A stretch of 64,000 bases of DNA from Microbacterium sp. ACRRU (GTDB lineage: Bacteria; Actinomycetota; Actinomycetes; Actinomycetales; Microbacteriaceae): assembly GCF_022346945.1 (NCBI RefSeq), contig NZ_JAKRNI010000006.1, positions 48,766 through 112,765 on the forward strand. Reading direction: 5' to 3'. The notes below the pieces were generated by a model, which was not told the DNA's origin, searched no databases, and worked only from the letters and a program-made list of their open reading frames with translations. The translations under genes were made by a program, and so were the position numbers. Position 1 is the stretch's first letter, and each line of letters begins with the position of its first letter. This document shows positions 46,117-53,907 of the stretch, in pieces.

Positions 46117-46674
46117 GTGCTCGGCGCGGGACTGGCCGTCTGGGCGGTCGTGCACAGCGTCATCACGATCGTGCAGGCCCTCCCCAACCGCGATGTGCCG
46201 GTGGCACTGCCCTTCCTCGACACCGTCGCCCAGGCACCACTCGGCCCCGACGGCGCCCCCGTCCCCGTCGAACTCGGGAGCGGAGTCCTCGTCGCCCCGG
46301 AGCTGCCGATCGCGTCGCTGTGGGCGCTGGTCATCGCCGAGGTACTCTTCGCCACAGTGGTGGTGGCCGTCGTCGTGCTGTTGCTCCTGCTCACCGCCGA
46401 CATCCTGCGCGGCCGCATCTTCAGCAAGCGCAACACCGGCATCGTCACGACGGTCGGAATCGTCGCCCTGGTGGGGTTGGCCGGGGTGCCGTTCTTCCGC
46501 AACATGGTCGCCAACGGCGCCCTCGCCTGGATCTCCGACTACACCTACGAGCGGGGGCTGGTGCAGACCATCGACCTTCCCGTGCTCTTCGGAGCCGCGT
46601 TCATCGCCGCCCTCGCGGGCACCGTGTTCTCGGTCGGCGACCGTCTGCAGCGTGACACGGAGGGTCTCGTATGA
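46117..46674 (+). CDS. DUF2975 membrane protein, apparent frameshift at its 5' end
   Basis: Four membrane segments (VLGAGLAVWAVVHSVITIVQ; ASLWALVIAEVLFATVVVAV; GIVTTVGIVALVGLAGVPFF; VLFGAAFIAALAGTVFSV), the DUF2975 layout. The frame has no ATG/GTG/TTG before GTG 46117, yet an ideal start (AAGGA, 7 bases, ATG 46049) lies upstream in another frame. Adding one C to the C5 run at 46056-46060 joins them and gives MTSPRPTTRILSRGDTVG, then FLFFIVLGAGLAV, which completes TM1. So either a one-base deletion has occurred in this strain or read, or translation starts at 46117 with a shortened helix. It overlaps the HTH gene by 4 bases. Confidence 0.72.
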   Translation: MLGAGLAVWAVVHSVITIVQALPNRDVPVALPFLDTVAQAPLGPDGAPVPVELGSGVLVAPELPIASLWALVIAEVLFATVVVAVVVLLLLLTADILRGRIFSKRNTGIVTTVGIVALVGLAGVPFFRNMVANGALAWISDYTYERGLVQTIDLPVLFGAAFIAALAGTVFSVGDRLQRDTEGLV

Positions 46675-46904
46675 GCCCGGCGACCGATGACGACGGGCCC
46701 AGCGGCATCCACTGTCGACTCGACGAGCTGCTCACCGAGCGGGGGATGACGCTGACCCGGCTGAGCGAACTGGTCGGGGTCAGCATCGTCAACCTCTCGG
46801 TGCTCAAGAACGACCGGGCACGAGCAATCCGCTACTCCACACTCGCCGCGATCTGCCGTGCGCTGGACTGCGAAGTCGGTGACCTCCTGGTGGTACAGGA
46901 GTAG
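46671..46904 (+). CDS. small Cro/C1-type HTH regulator (YozG-like)
   Basis: 77 residues. HTH of the HTH_26 type: CRLDELLTERGMTLTRLSEL, VGVSIVNLSVLKNDRARAIR, then YSTLAAICRALDCEVGDLLV. Such proteins pair with a DUF2975 membrane partner, as in the B. subtilis YoaS-YozG type. It starts inside the last codons of the DUF2975 gene (ATGA overlap). The likely target is the tandem operator array at 45990-46039. The membrane partner may control its activity. Confidence 0.9.
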   Translation: MSPATDDDGPSGIHCRLDELLTERGMTLTRLSELVGVSIVNLSVLKNDRARAIRYSTLAAICRALDCEVGDLLVVQE

Positions 46905-46933
46905 GTAGCCGTCGCCCGGGCGCGGAAGCGCGT

Positions 46934-47638
46934 TCAGCGCCCGAGCAGCGGGATGGGTCCGTCGGAGGCGACGTTTCCGCCGACCAGCGTCAGTTCCACG
47001 GGTCCTTCCGCGACGATCCCGGTGAGATCGGCGAGGGTCACGCGGGGAGCGAGGTCCATGGTGCAAACCTGGTCGGCGGGTGGATCGGCGAACGTCACGA
47101 CGGCGCCGCCCTCAGCAGAGGTCACGGCCTCCACCTGGGGGCGGCATCCCGAACTCCCCCACGTGAGGATCGCCGCGAGGCCATCACCGGCCCAGCCGGC
47201 GCTCGGCGCGAACTCGGCCACGGGGGCCGGGGCGGATCCGAGGCCTTCGAGCGAGACGGATGCCGTGACCGCCCCCGTGACCGCGACGTCGAGACCCGTC
47301 GTCGCGTCGACGCCCTGCGGGAGCGGAACGTACGTCGCCCGCGGTGCCATGTCTCGCGTGCAGGGCCCGTCGGTGGTGTCGATGAGCTCGACGGTGAGCG
47401 TGCCAGCGTCGAGCGCGGACTCCCCCGCCGCCGGCACACACGAGGAACTCCCCCACGTCACGACGGCGACACCTCGGCCCGCATCGAGCCACGCGACGCG
47501 CGCCTCCGCCTGCTCGGCGGACACCGTGGCATCCGGCGTCTCTTCGGGTGCCGAGGCGGGCCCGGTCGCGCATCCGACGAGGACACCGACGGACAGGATG
47601 CCAAGGCCCACCAGGGCGAAGAGCGAACGACGCGTCAC
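46934..47638 (-). CDS. lipoprotein with two duplicated Cys-containing domains
   Basis: 234 residues. Lipobox VLVGC places Cys23. Two similar units follow: VVTWGSSSCVPAAG ... GPCTRDMAPRATYVPLP, and ILTWGSSGCRPQVE ... QVCTMDLAPRVTLADL. Each contains WGSSxCxP and CTxDxAPR, so each probably forms one disulfide-stabilised beta domain facing outside. I do not recognise a family. It is upstream of, and on the same strand as, no close partner: cls stops 31 bases beyond its start on the far side. Confidence 0.82.
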   Translation of the reverse strand: MTRRSLFALVGLGILSVGVLVGCATGPASAPEETPDATVSAEQAEARVAWLDAGRGVAVVTWGSSSCVPAAGESALDAGTLTVELIDTTDGPCTRDMAPRATYVPLPQGVDATTGLDVAVTGAVTASVSLEGLGSAPAPVAEFAPSAGWAGDGLAAILTWGSSGCRPQVEAVTSAEGGAVVTFADPPADQVCTMDLAPRVTLADLTGIVAEGPVELTLVGGNVASDGPIPLLGR

Positions 47639-47669
47639 GGGGTCCTCCGATGGAGTATGTGGGCGGCGC

Positions 47670-49136
47670 TCACTGCAGCGCCGAGGTGAGCCGAGCGAGG
47701 TTGTCGAGGATCGTCGAGCGCAGCGGTTGGCGTCGCCACTCCTCGATCGTCAACTCGCGGCTGAGGGTGCGGTAGACGTCTTCAACGCGACGCATGTCGC
47801 TGACGAACTCCTCGCCGCGCACGAGCATCGAGATCTCGAGATTCAGACCGAACGACCGCATGTCCATGTTGCTGGAGCCGATCACCGCGACCTCGTCGTC
47901 GATGGTCAGGCTCTTGCTGTGCAAGATGAAGGGTTTGCGGTACATCCAGATCTTGACGCCGGCGTGCAGCAGCGCTTCGTAGTAGCTGCGCTGCGCGTGA
48001 TACACCATCGCCTGGTCGCCCTCTTCCGAGACGAAGAGCTCGACGTGCACGCCTCGCTGACAGGCGGTCGTGATGGCGAGTAGAAGCGCCTCGTCGGGGA
48101 CGAAGTAAGGGCTGACGATGATGATGCGTTCGCGAGCGTTGAAGAGCAGTCCCAGGAAGAGCTTCAGGTTGTTCTGGAAGTCGAAGCCGGGGCCGGACGG
48201 AACGATCTGACAATCGAGGTCGCCGGGGCCCGACTCGACGCTGAACAGATCGATCTCGTCGGCCAGGGTCTCGTCGGTCTCGCTGTACCAATCGCTGAGG
48301 AACACCGCGTTGACGCTAGCGACGACCGGCCCCTCCACCCGGACCATCAGATCGACCCAGTGCAGCCCCCGTCGGATGTTCTTGCGCAGGTTGTACGACG
48401 AGTCGGTGACGTTCTGCGAACCCATGAACGCGACATCGCCGTCGATGACCAGCAGCTTGCGGTGGTTGCGCAGGTCAGGGCGCTGATAGCGCCCGCGCAG
48501 AGGCTGGACCGGAAGCAGCAGATGCCAGTGCGCGCCCATCCTTTCGAGGCGGCGCAGGGTCTGCCGGTAGAAGGGCTTGCCACGGTTGGCCCAGTGGTCG
48601 AGCAGAACGCGCACCACCACGCCTCGGGCGGCGACCTCTTCGAGCGCGCGGAAGAAGTTGTCGGTCGACGCGTCGGACTGGAGGATGTAGAACTCGACGT
48701 GCACGTACCGCTGCGCACGGCGGATCTCGTCGGCCATCGCGTCCAGGCTCTCCTGGTAGTCGGCGATGAGGGTCGCGGCGTTGTCGCCGGCGATGGGCAT
48801 GGCGCCGAGGTTCCTGTTCAGACGCACCAGGGCGCGGAACCAGTCGGGCGCGTGGGGCCGCAGGGTGCCGAAGTCGAGCGACGCGCTCGTGTCGTGGATG
48901 TACCGGTTGATGTCGGCTTGCTTGCGACGGCGTTTGCGCGGCAGACGCGGGTTGCCGATCAGGAGGAAAAGGAACACCCCGACGAACGGGATGAAGTAGA
49001 TCGCCAGCAACCACGCCATCGCCGCGGTCGGACGACGGTTGCGCGGCACGATGATGACGGCCGCGATGCGCACGACGAGATCGATGACGAACAGTGCGAT
49101 GACGAGCCAACTCGCCTCGAACGTGGTATCGATCAC
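47670..49136 (-). CDS. cls: cardiolipin synthase
   Basis: Condenses phosphatidylglycerol (or CDP-DAG with PG) to cardiolipin at the membrane. 488 residues from GTG 49136, set by AGGAGG 4 bases upstream. Two N-terminal membrane helices (VIALFVIDLVVRIAAVIIVP; MAWLLAIYFIPFVGVFLFLL), then two phospholipase-D HKD motifs: NHRKLLVIDGDVAFMGSQN and HSKSLTIDDEVAVIGSSNMD. Length and order are those of bacterial cardiolipin synthases of the ClsA type. Confidence 0.94.
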   Translation of the reverse strand: MIDTTFEASWLVIALFVIDLVVRIAAVIIVPRNRRPTAAMAWLLAIYFIPFVGVFLFLLIGNPRLPRKRRRKQADINRYIHDTSASLDFGTLRPHAPDWFRALVRLNRNLGAMPIAGDNAATLIADYQESLDAMADEIRRAQRYVHVEFYILQSDASTDNFFRALEEVAARGVVVRVLLDHWANRGKPFYRQTLRRLERMGAHWHLLLPVQPLRGRYQRPDLRNHRKLLVIDGDVAFMGSQNVTDSSYNLRKNIRRGLHWVDLMVRVEGPVVASVNAVFLSDWYSETDETLADEIDLFSVESGPGDLDCQIVPSGPGFDFQNNLKLFLGLLFNARERIIIVSPYFVPDEALLLAITTACQRGVHVELFVSEEGDQAMVYHAQRSYYEALLHAGVKIWMYRKPFILHSKSLTIDDEVAVIGSSNMDMRSFGLNLEISMLVRGEEFVSDMRRVEDVYRTLSRELTIEEWRRQPLRSTILDNLARLTSALQ

Positions 49137-49201
49137 GGGGCCTCCTGCGCGGGATGTCCCCTCAGCGTAGTGACCGGGCCCGACACTCGCGGACGCTGGG
49201 C

Positions 49202-49387
49202 TCAGCGAGCAGTGGTGTCCGAGGCGGGGAGACCGCGCTTGGCGCGCTCCTGGGCCTCGATGCGCGCGTACGCCTTCCGCTCGGTGCGGTCCATCCGGAT
49301 CACGCTCCGCAGGATGAAGAAGAAGGCCGCCGAGACCACGATGGTCGGCAGGATCGCCCACAGCACGGCAGCCCACATGTTGTCCAC
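49202..49387 (-). CDS. small membrane protein, 61 aa
   Basis: Starts MDNMWAAVLWAILPTIVVSA, with one membrane helix at about residues 4-28, then a charged tail (RTERKAYARIEAQERAKRGL). The pattern of a single anchor plus a basic, helical cytoplasmic tail is widely conserved in Micrococcales small proteins next to cls or lysS, though I cannot name a function. It precedes cls on the same strand by 65 bases. Confidence 0.75.
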   Translation of the reverse strand: MDNMWAAVLWAILPTIVVSAAFFFILRSVIRMDRTERKAYARIEAQERAKRGLPASDTTAR

Positions 49388-49524
49388 ACCTCAAGGATAC
49401 GTGCGCCGCCTGAGCGCCGGGCGGGAAGGTGCCCCTTCTCCCCCGTGCGGCATTCACCCGGATCCTCCACCGATGTCTCCCCGCGGCTCTCGACGGCCAC
49501 CCCGGCTCGGCCAGGCTCGTCGCC

Positions 49525-50685
49525 ATGTCAACGATCGTCCGCGCCACCTCTCCGGCCGAGTTCCTCGCTCTCGTCCCCCATCTCCTCGGTTGCACGCCCC
49601 GGAACAGCCTCGCTCTCGTGACCTTCGCCGGGGGCCGGTCGCTGGGCGCCCTGCGGATCGACCTCCCCGGTCCGGACGCGGTCTCCGACATCGAGAACGT
49701 CGCCGCGACCGTCATCGGAATGGCGTGCAAGGTGCCCCGGACGGATGCCATCGCCGCCGTCGTGTACACGGAGACGAAGCTGGCGGATGCCGAGGCCGCC
49801 CCGCATCACCCCCTCGTCGAGGCCCTGCTGGCGCGAGCGGACATCTGCGGCCTGCGCGTGCAGGATGCCCTGATCGTCGGATCCGACGGGTGGGACAGCC
49901 TCCTCGCTCCCGGTGTGGACGGCGCGCGGTCGCTCGACGAGATCGCTCCCCTTCCGCACCTGCCGGCGGACGGCGAGATCGAAAGCGACCAGTTCGCGGC
50001 GGCGCAACTGCCCGCCGTTCCCCCCGCAGAGGCGACCGCGGTCCACCGCCTCCTGACGGACGCAGCGCACCTGTTATCACCCGAGGGGGAGCGCCGGCGG
50101 CTGCCCGGCCGTCGGCACGCCGCTGCCGAGGCGGTCGCCGAGGACCTCGCCGACCCGCCGGCCCTCTTCGAGACATTCCTTGATCCGGCGACTCCTCCCG
50201 ATGTTCCGCGGATCGCGGCGGTCTCGTTCTGTCTGCAACGCGCCGTCCTGCGGGACGTGGCGTTGGTGCAGGCCGTCGGCGACCTCGCCACGGGCGACGC
50301 CGCTTACGCCGTCCTGTGCGCGTACGCCGACGGCCGACCGCTACCCGCAGAAATCGGCCGGCTGATGTGCGGGGAAGGAACGCGCCCCGACCCGCCTCGG
50401 CTGCTCCGTGCGCTCGAGCGCTGTCGCCGCGTGGCCGCGGCGACACCGCGCGCGGGCCGGGCGGGCCCCCTGGCCGCCTGCGCATGGCTCGCCTGGGCCA
50501 CCGGACGATCCACCCACGCCGCGGTGTACGCGACGCAAGCGCTCGCTATCGATCCTCACCACGGCCTCGCCGAGATCGTGCGGACGATGACCGATCAGGG
50601 ACGCGTGCCCGAGTGGCTGTTCGACCCCCGGCCGATCACTTCACCAGGGGAAACAGGATCGTCTCGCGGATCCCGAGCCCGGTGA
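49525..50685 (+). CDS. DUF4192 domain protein, 386 aa
   Basis: Starts MSTIVRATSPAEFLALVPHL, LGCTPRNSLALVTFAGGRSL: the DUF4192 opening (P-x-x-L-G-x-x-P-x-x-S-L). A central region with AVVYTETKLADAEAAPHHPL and the C-terminal AACAWLAWATGRSTHAAVYA also fit. Function unknown; no membrane segment or catalytic motif stands out. The C-terminus overlaps the 3' end of lysS by 50 bases on the opposite strand. Confidence 0.88.
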   Translation: MSTIVRATSPAEFLALVPHLLGCTPRNSLALVTFAGGRSLGALRIDLPGPDAVSDIENVAATVIGMACKVPRTDAIAAVVYTETKLADAEAAPHHPLVEALLARADICGLRVQDALIVGSDGWDSLLAPGVDGARSLDEIAPLPHLPADGEIESDQFAAAQLPAVPPAEATAVHRLLTDAAHLLSPEGERRRLPGRRHAAAEAVAEDLADPPALFETFLDPATPPDVPRIAAVSFCLQRAVLRDVALVQAVGDLATGDAAYAVLCAYADGRPLPAEIGRLMCGEGTRPDPPRLLRALERCRRVAAATPRAGRAGPLAACAWLAWATGRSTHAAVYATQALAIDPHHGLAEIVRTMTDQGRVPEWLFDPRPITSPGETGSSRGSRAR

Positions 50686-52153
50686 TGGCCATGAGCAGCC
50701 GGTCGATTCCCATGCCCATACCCCCCGTCGGAGGCATCCCGTGCTCGAGCGCGCGCAGGAACTCCTCGTCGATGGGCATCGCCTCGTCATCGCCGCGCGC
50801 CGCCAGCTTCGCCTGCTCGGTGAACCGTTCCCGCTGGATGACCGGGTCGACCAGCTCTGAGTACCCCGTGGCCAGTTCGAAGCCCCGCACGTACAGGTCC
50901 CACTTCTCGACCACGCCCGCGACGGAGCGATGCTCACGGACCAGGGGGCTCGTGTCGACGGGGAAGTCCATGACGAACGTCGGACGCGTCAGCCCTCCCT
51001 TGACGAAGTGCTCCCACAGCTCCTCGACCCACTTGCCATGCGTCTCGTGAGCGGGGGCGTCCACTCCCGATTCCGCACCGAAGGCGCGCAGTTCGTCGAG
51101 AGTCGTCTCGGGAGTGATGGAACGGCCCGCGGCCTCGGACAGCGAGCCGTACATCGAGATGCGATCCCACTCCCCGCCCAGGTCGTACTCGGTGCCGTCC
51201 GCCCACGTCACGGTCGTCGAACCGGCCACGGCGACCGCGGCGTCCTGGATAAGGGTCTGGGTGAGGTCGGCGATGCCGTTGTAGTCGGTGTACGCCTGGT
51301 ACGCCTCGAGCATCGCGAACTCGGGACTATGCGTGGAGTCTGCGCCCTCGTTCCGGAAGTTCCGGTTGATCTCGAACACGCGGTCGATACCACCGACGAC
51401 GGCGCGCTTGAGGAACAGCTCCGGAGCGATACGCAGGTACAGGTCGGCGTCGAAGGCGTTGGAGTGGGTGATGAACGGGCGGGCGCTCGCGCCACCGTGC
51501 TGCACCTGAAGCATCGGGGTCTCGACCTCGACGAAGTCGCGCTCGGCGAAGGTGCGACGGAGGCTCGCGTTCACCTTGGCGCGCGCCAACACGGTCTCGC
51601 GGGCGCGGTCGCGGACGATGAGATCGAGGAACCGGCTGCGCACGCGGCTTTCCTCGCTCAACTCCGAGTACATGTTCGGCAGGGGCAGGACGGCCTTGGC
51701 GGCGATCGCCCAGTCCGACACCATGATCGACAGCTCACCGCGGCGGCTCGAGATCACTTCGCCCGAAACGAACACGTGATCGCCGAGGTCGACGATCTCC
51801 TTCCACGCCTGGAGAGAGTCCTCGCCCACATTCGCCAGCGACACCATCGCCTGAATGCGACTGCCGTCCCCCGACTGCAGGGAGGCGAAACAGAGCTTGC
51901 CGGTGTTGCGGCTGAAGACCACACGGCCCGCCACGCCGACGGTGATGCCGGTCTCGGCTCCCGCCTCAAGGTCACCGAAGCGCGCGCGCAGGTCGGGGAT
52001 CGTGTCGGTCACGGGAACGGTGACCGGGTACGGCCCGCCGGCCGCGTCCGGCCGCTCCTGCAGCAGGCGCTCCCGCTTGGCGAGTCGGACCGCCTTCTGC
52101 TCGAAGACGTCGTCTTCGGTGGGTTCGGCGTCGTTCGCGGGCGCGTCGGTCAT
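50636..52153 (-). CDS. lysS: lysyl-tRNA synthetase, class II
   Basis: Charges tRNA-Lys with lysine. 505 residues from ATG 52153 with GAGGAG 8 bases upstream. OB-fold anticodon-binding domain (about 60-170: VGVAGRVVFSRNTGKLCFAS), class II motif 1 near RTFAERDFVEVETPM, motif 2 FEINRNFRNEGADSTHSPEF, motif 3 PPTGGMGMGIDRLLM. End of the minus-strand housekeeping run. Convergent and overlapping with the DUF4192 gene. Confidence 0.97.
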   Translation of the reverse strand: MTDAPANDAEPTEDDVFEQKAVRLAKRERLLQERPDAAGGPYPVTVPVTDTIPDLRARFGDLEAGAETGITVGVAGRVVFSRNTGKLCFASLQSGDGSRIQAMVSLANVGEDSLQAWKEIVDLGDHVFVSGEVISSRRGELSIMVSDWAIAAKAVLPLPNMYSELSEESRVRSRFLDLIVRDRARETVLARAKVNASLRRTFAERDFVEVETPMLQVQHGGASARPFITHSNAFDADLYLRIAPELFLKRAVVGGIDRVFEINRNFRNEGADSTHSPEFAMLEAYQAYTDYNGIADLTQTLIQDAAVAVAGSTTVTWADGTEYDLGGEWDRISMYGSLSEAAGRSITPETTLDELRAFGAESGVDAPAHETHGKWVEELWEHFVKGGLTRPTFVMDFPVDTSPLVREHRSVAGVVEKWDLYVRGFELATGYSELVDPVIQRERFTEQAKLAARGDDEAMPIDEEFLRALEHGMPPTGGMGMGIDRLLMAITGLGIRETILFPLVK

Positions 52154-52324
52154 CGTGAAGGCTCCTCGGGGTCTCCACGAGTTTATCCGCGCGGCGCCGC
52201 CGCCTCTCCCGGTGCGACCGCGGGGTGCCGAGCGGGAGCGATCAGGGTGGAACCGTCAGGCGATGGCCTCCGCCAGGAGTGCCTCGGCCGCCGCCCGGGG
52301 TTTCGACGACCGCCGCCCGCGGCC

Positions 52325-53179
52325 TCAGCTCAGCGAGATCTCCGCGTTGTCGATGAATCGGTGCCCGCCGACGGTGGCGGCGATCAGCGCGATCGCGCGC
52401 CCGCGGTGTCCATCGTCGACGGGAAGGAACGTCTCGGGGTCGACGACCGAGAGATACTCCAGGGTGATCCGGGACTCTCCCATCAGCGAGGACTGCGCCG
52501 CGGCGATGCACGCGTCCACGCCCCGATCGGCGTTGGATGCCGCGGCATCCAACGCTCCCGTGAGCTTCGTCGCGGCGCGGCGGTCGGCCTCATCCAAAAG
52601 CCCCACGCGACTGGAGACCGGCAGACCGTCTTCGGCGCGGACCGTGGGGACCAGGACCGTTTCGATGCCGAAGTCGAGATCGCGGATCATGCGCCGGACG
52701 AGGAAGGCCCTCTGCAGGTCGCGCTCACCGTAGACGGCGAGGTCGGGGCGGATCAGGTGGAACAGCTTCGCCTCCACCGTCAGGACGCCGTCGAAGTAGA
52801 ACGGGCGCACCCGCCCCTCGTACCTCAACCCCAGATCGCCCGCGGACACGCGCGTAGTCGCGGTACCCGCGGGCAGGAAGTCGGCTGCCGCGGGGGCGAA
52901 GACGACGTCGATGCCCAGTTCGTCGAGCAAGTCGGCATCCGCGTCGGGCGTGCGAGGGTACGCGGCCGTCTCGTCCGCGGTACGGAAGCGCAGGGGGTTG
53001 ACGAACGTCGACACCACCACGACGTCGGCGCGCTCACGAGCTGCGCGAATGAGATCGACGTGACCGTCGTGCAGGGCCCCGAGCGTGGAGACGAGAGCAA
53101 CGCGCGCGGCACCGCCCGGTCGATCTTCGTCTCTGACCTCGGCCAACCGGGTACGCAGACCGTCGATGGTGCGGATCAT
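52325..53179 (-). CDS. panC: pantoate--beta-alanine ligase
   Basis: Joins pantoate and beta-alanine with ATP to make pantothenate. 284 residues from ATG 53179. Nucleotidyltransferase HIGH-like motif LGALHDGHVDLIRAARERAD, STFVNPLRF, the signature RPDLAVYGERDLQRAF, and SSRVGLLDEADR in the KMSKS region. The start overlaps the upstream DUF2520 gene by 4 bases. No panD is adjacent, so aspartate decarboxylase must be elsewhere or absent. Confidence 0.95.
   Translation of the reverse strand: MIRTIDGLRTRLAEVRDEDRPGGAARVALVSTLGALHDGHVDLIRAARERADVVVVSTFVNPLRFRTADETAAYPRTPDADADLLDELGIDVVFAPAAADFLPAGTATTRVSAGDLGLRYEGRVRPFYFDGVLTVEAKLFHLIRPDLAVYGERDLQRAFLVRRMIRDLDFGIETVLVPTVRAEDGLPVSSRVGLLDEADRRAATKLTGALDAAASNADRGVDACIAAAQSSLMGESRITLEYLSVVDPETFLPVDDGHRGRAIALIAATVGGHRFIDNAEISLS
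52530..52555. repeat. 26-bp perfect palindrome inside panC
   Basis: Two 13-base arms, GCGTTGGATGCCG and its complement, meet without a loop. It encodes ALDAAASNA of PanC. It contains a GGATGCC/GGCATCC pair facing inward, as in the palindrome after clpC. Confidence 0.8.
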
Positions 53180-53907
53180 CCGTCGATCGTAGCGTCGGGC
53201 GGAACGGTGTCCGACGCCGTCGGTCCGGCTCCCTCGATGAGAGCCTGGTCGACGCTCGAACGCACCAGCGCCGAGAGGTACGCCCCCGTGTTCTCGACGC
53301 CCACCCCCGCCAGTAGCGTCGCCGACTGGCGCACGATCGAACGGGAGAACTGCGTCGCCGTCTCCACCGCCTCCGCGTATGCGATGCGGTCCGCCTCGGC
53401 GATCACCACGGGCTCGCAACCGAGCTCGACGGCGAGGGCTTGCGCGATCGGCAGCACGGGGCCCGGCGCGGTGACGGCGGCGTACGCCTGCGCGAGCTGG
53501 CGCAGGTCGATCGACGATGCCCCGGTGAAGACGATCGCCGGATGGATGGCGAGAGGAATCGCTCCGCGCTGCAATGCCGGCGTGAGTACCTCGACGCCGT
53601 ACGCCGGGTCGGTGTGCAGGACGAGCTGTCCCGGCTGCCACGCGCCGAGGTCCGCCAGCCCTGCCACCAGTCCGGGCAGCTGGTCGTGCGGGACCGCGAT
53701 GACCACGAGCTCACTGCGGCGCACGACCTCCTCCGGCGACAGCACAGGGAGCCCGGGCAGGATCGCCTCGACCCGGTCGTCGTCCGACCCGGACGTGATG
53801 CCGGTCAGCGCGTGGCCCGCGCCGGCCAGGGCTGCACCGATAACCGGCCCGACGCGCCCCGCCCCGATGATGCCGACCCCGAGCCGGCCGTCGCGACCGC
53901 CGCTCAT
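53176..53907 (-). CDS. Rossmann-like and DUF2520 protein
   Basis: 243 residues from ATG 53907, chosen because it gives the 4-base overlap with the PH-domain gene stop. N-terminal Rossmann motif GVGIIGAGRVGPVIGAALAG, then LVVIAVPHDQLPGLVAGL. The C-terminal DUF2520 helical domain has ALAVELGCEPVVIAEADRI and SALVRSSVDQAL. It resembles NADP-dependent 2-dehydropantoate or pyrroline-carboxylate reductases in layout. Its place next to panC makes a role as a ketopantoate reductase-like enzyme plausible, not shown. Confidence 0.88.
   Translation of the reverse strand: MSGGRDGRLGVGIIGAGRVGPVIGAALAGAGHALTGITSGSDDDRVEAILPGLPVLSPEEVVRRSELVVIAVPHDQLPGLVAGLADLGAWQPGQLVLHTDPAYGVEVLTPALQRGAIPLAIHPAIVFTGASSIDLRQLAQAYAAVTAPGPVLPIAQALAVELGCEPVVIAEADRIAYAEAVETATQFSRSIVRQSATLLAGVGVENTGAYLSALVRSSVDQALIEGAGPTASDTVPPDATIDG

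Noticed and set aside
49525..52153. The 50-base overlap of the DUF4192 and lysS 3' ends as a regulatory antisense pair
   Set aside because: Short convergent 3' overlaps are ordinary in compact genomes, and both frames are well supported.
52256..52324. A 22-codon in-frame extension past the panC TGA that reads protein-like (SSKPRAAAEALLAEAIA)
   Set aside because: PanC is already full length at the TGA. Nothing indicates readthrough, and Ala-rich frames are common by chance in this GC range.
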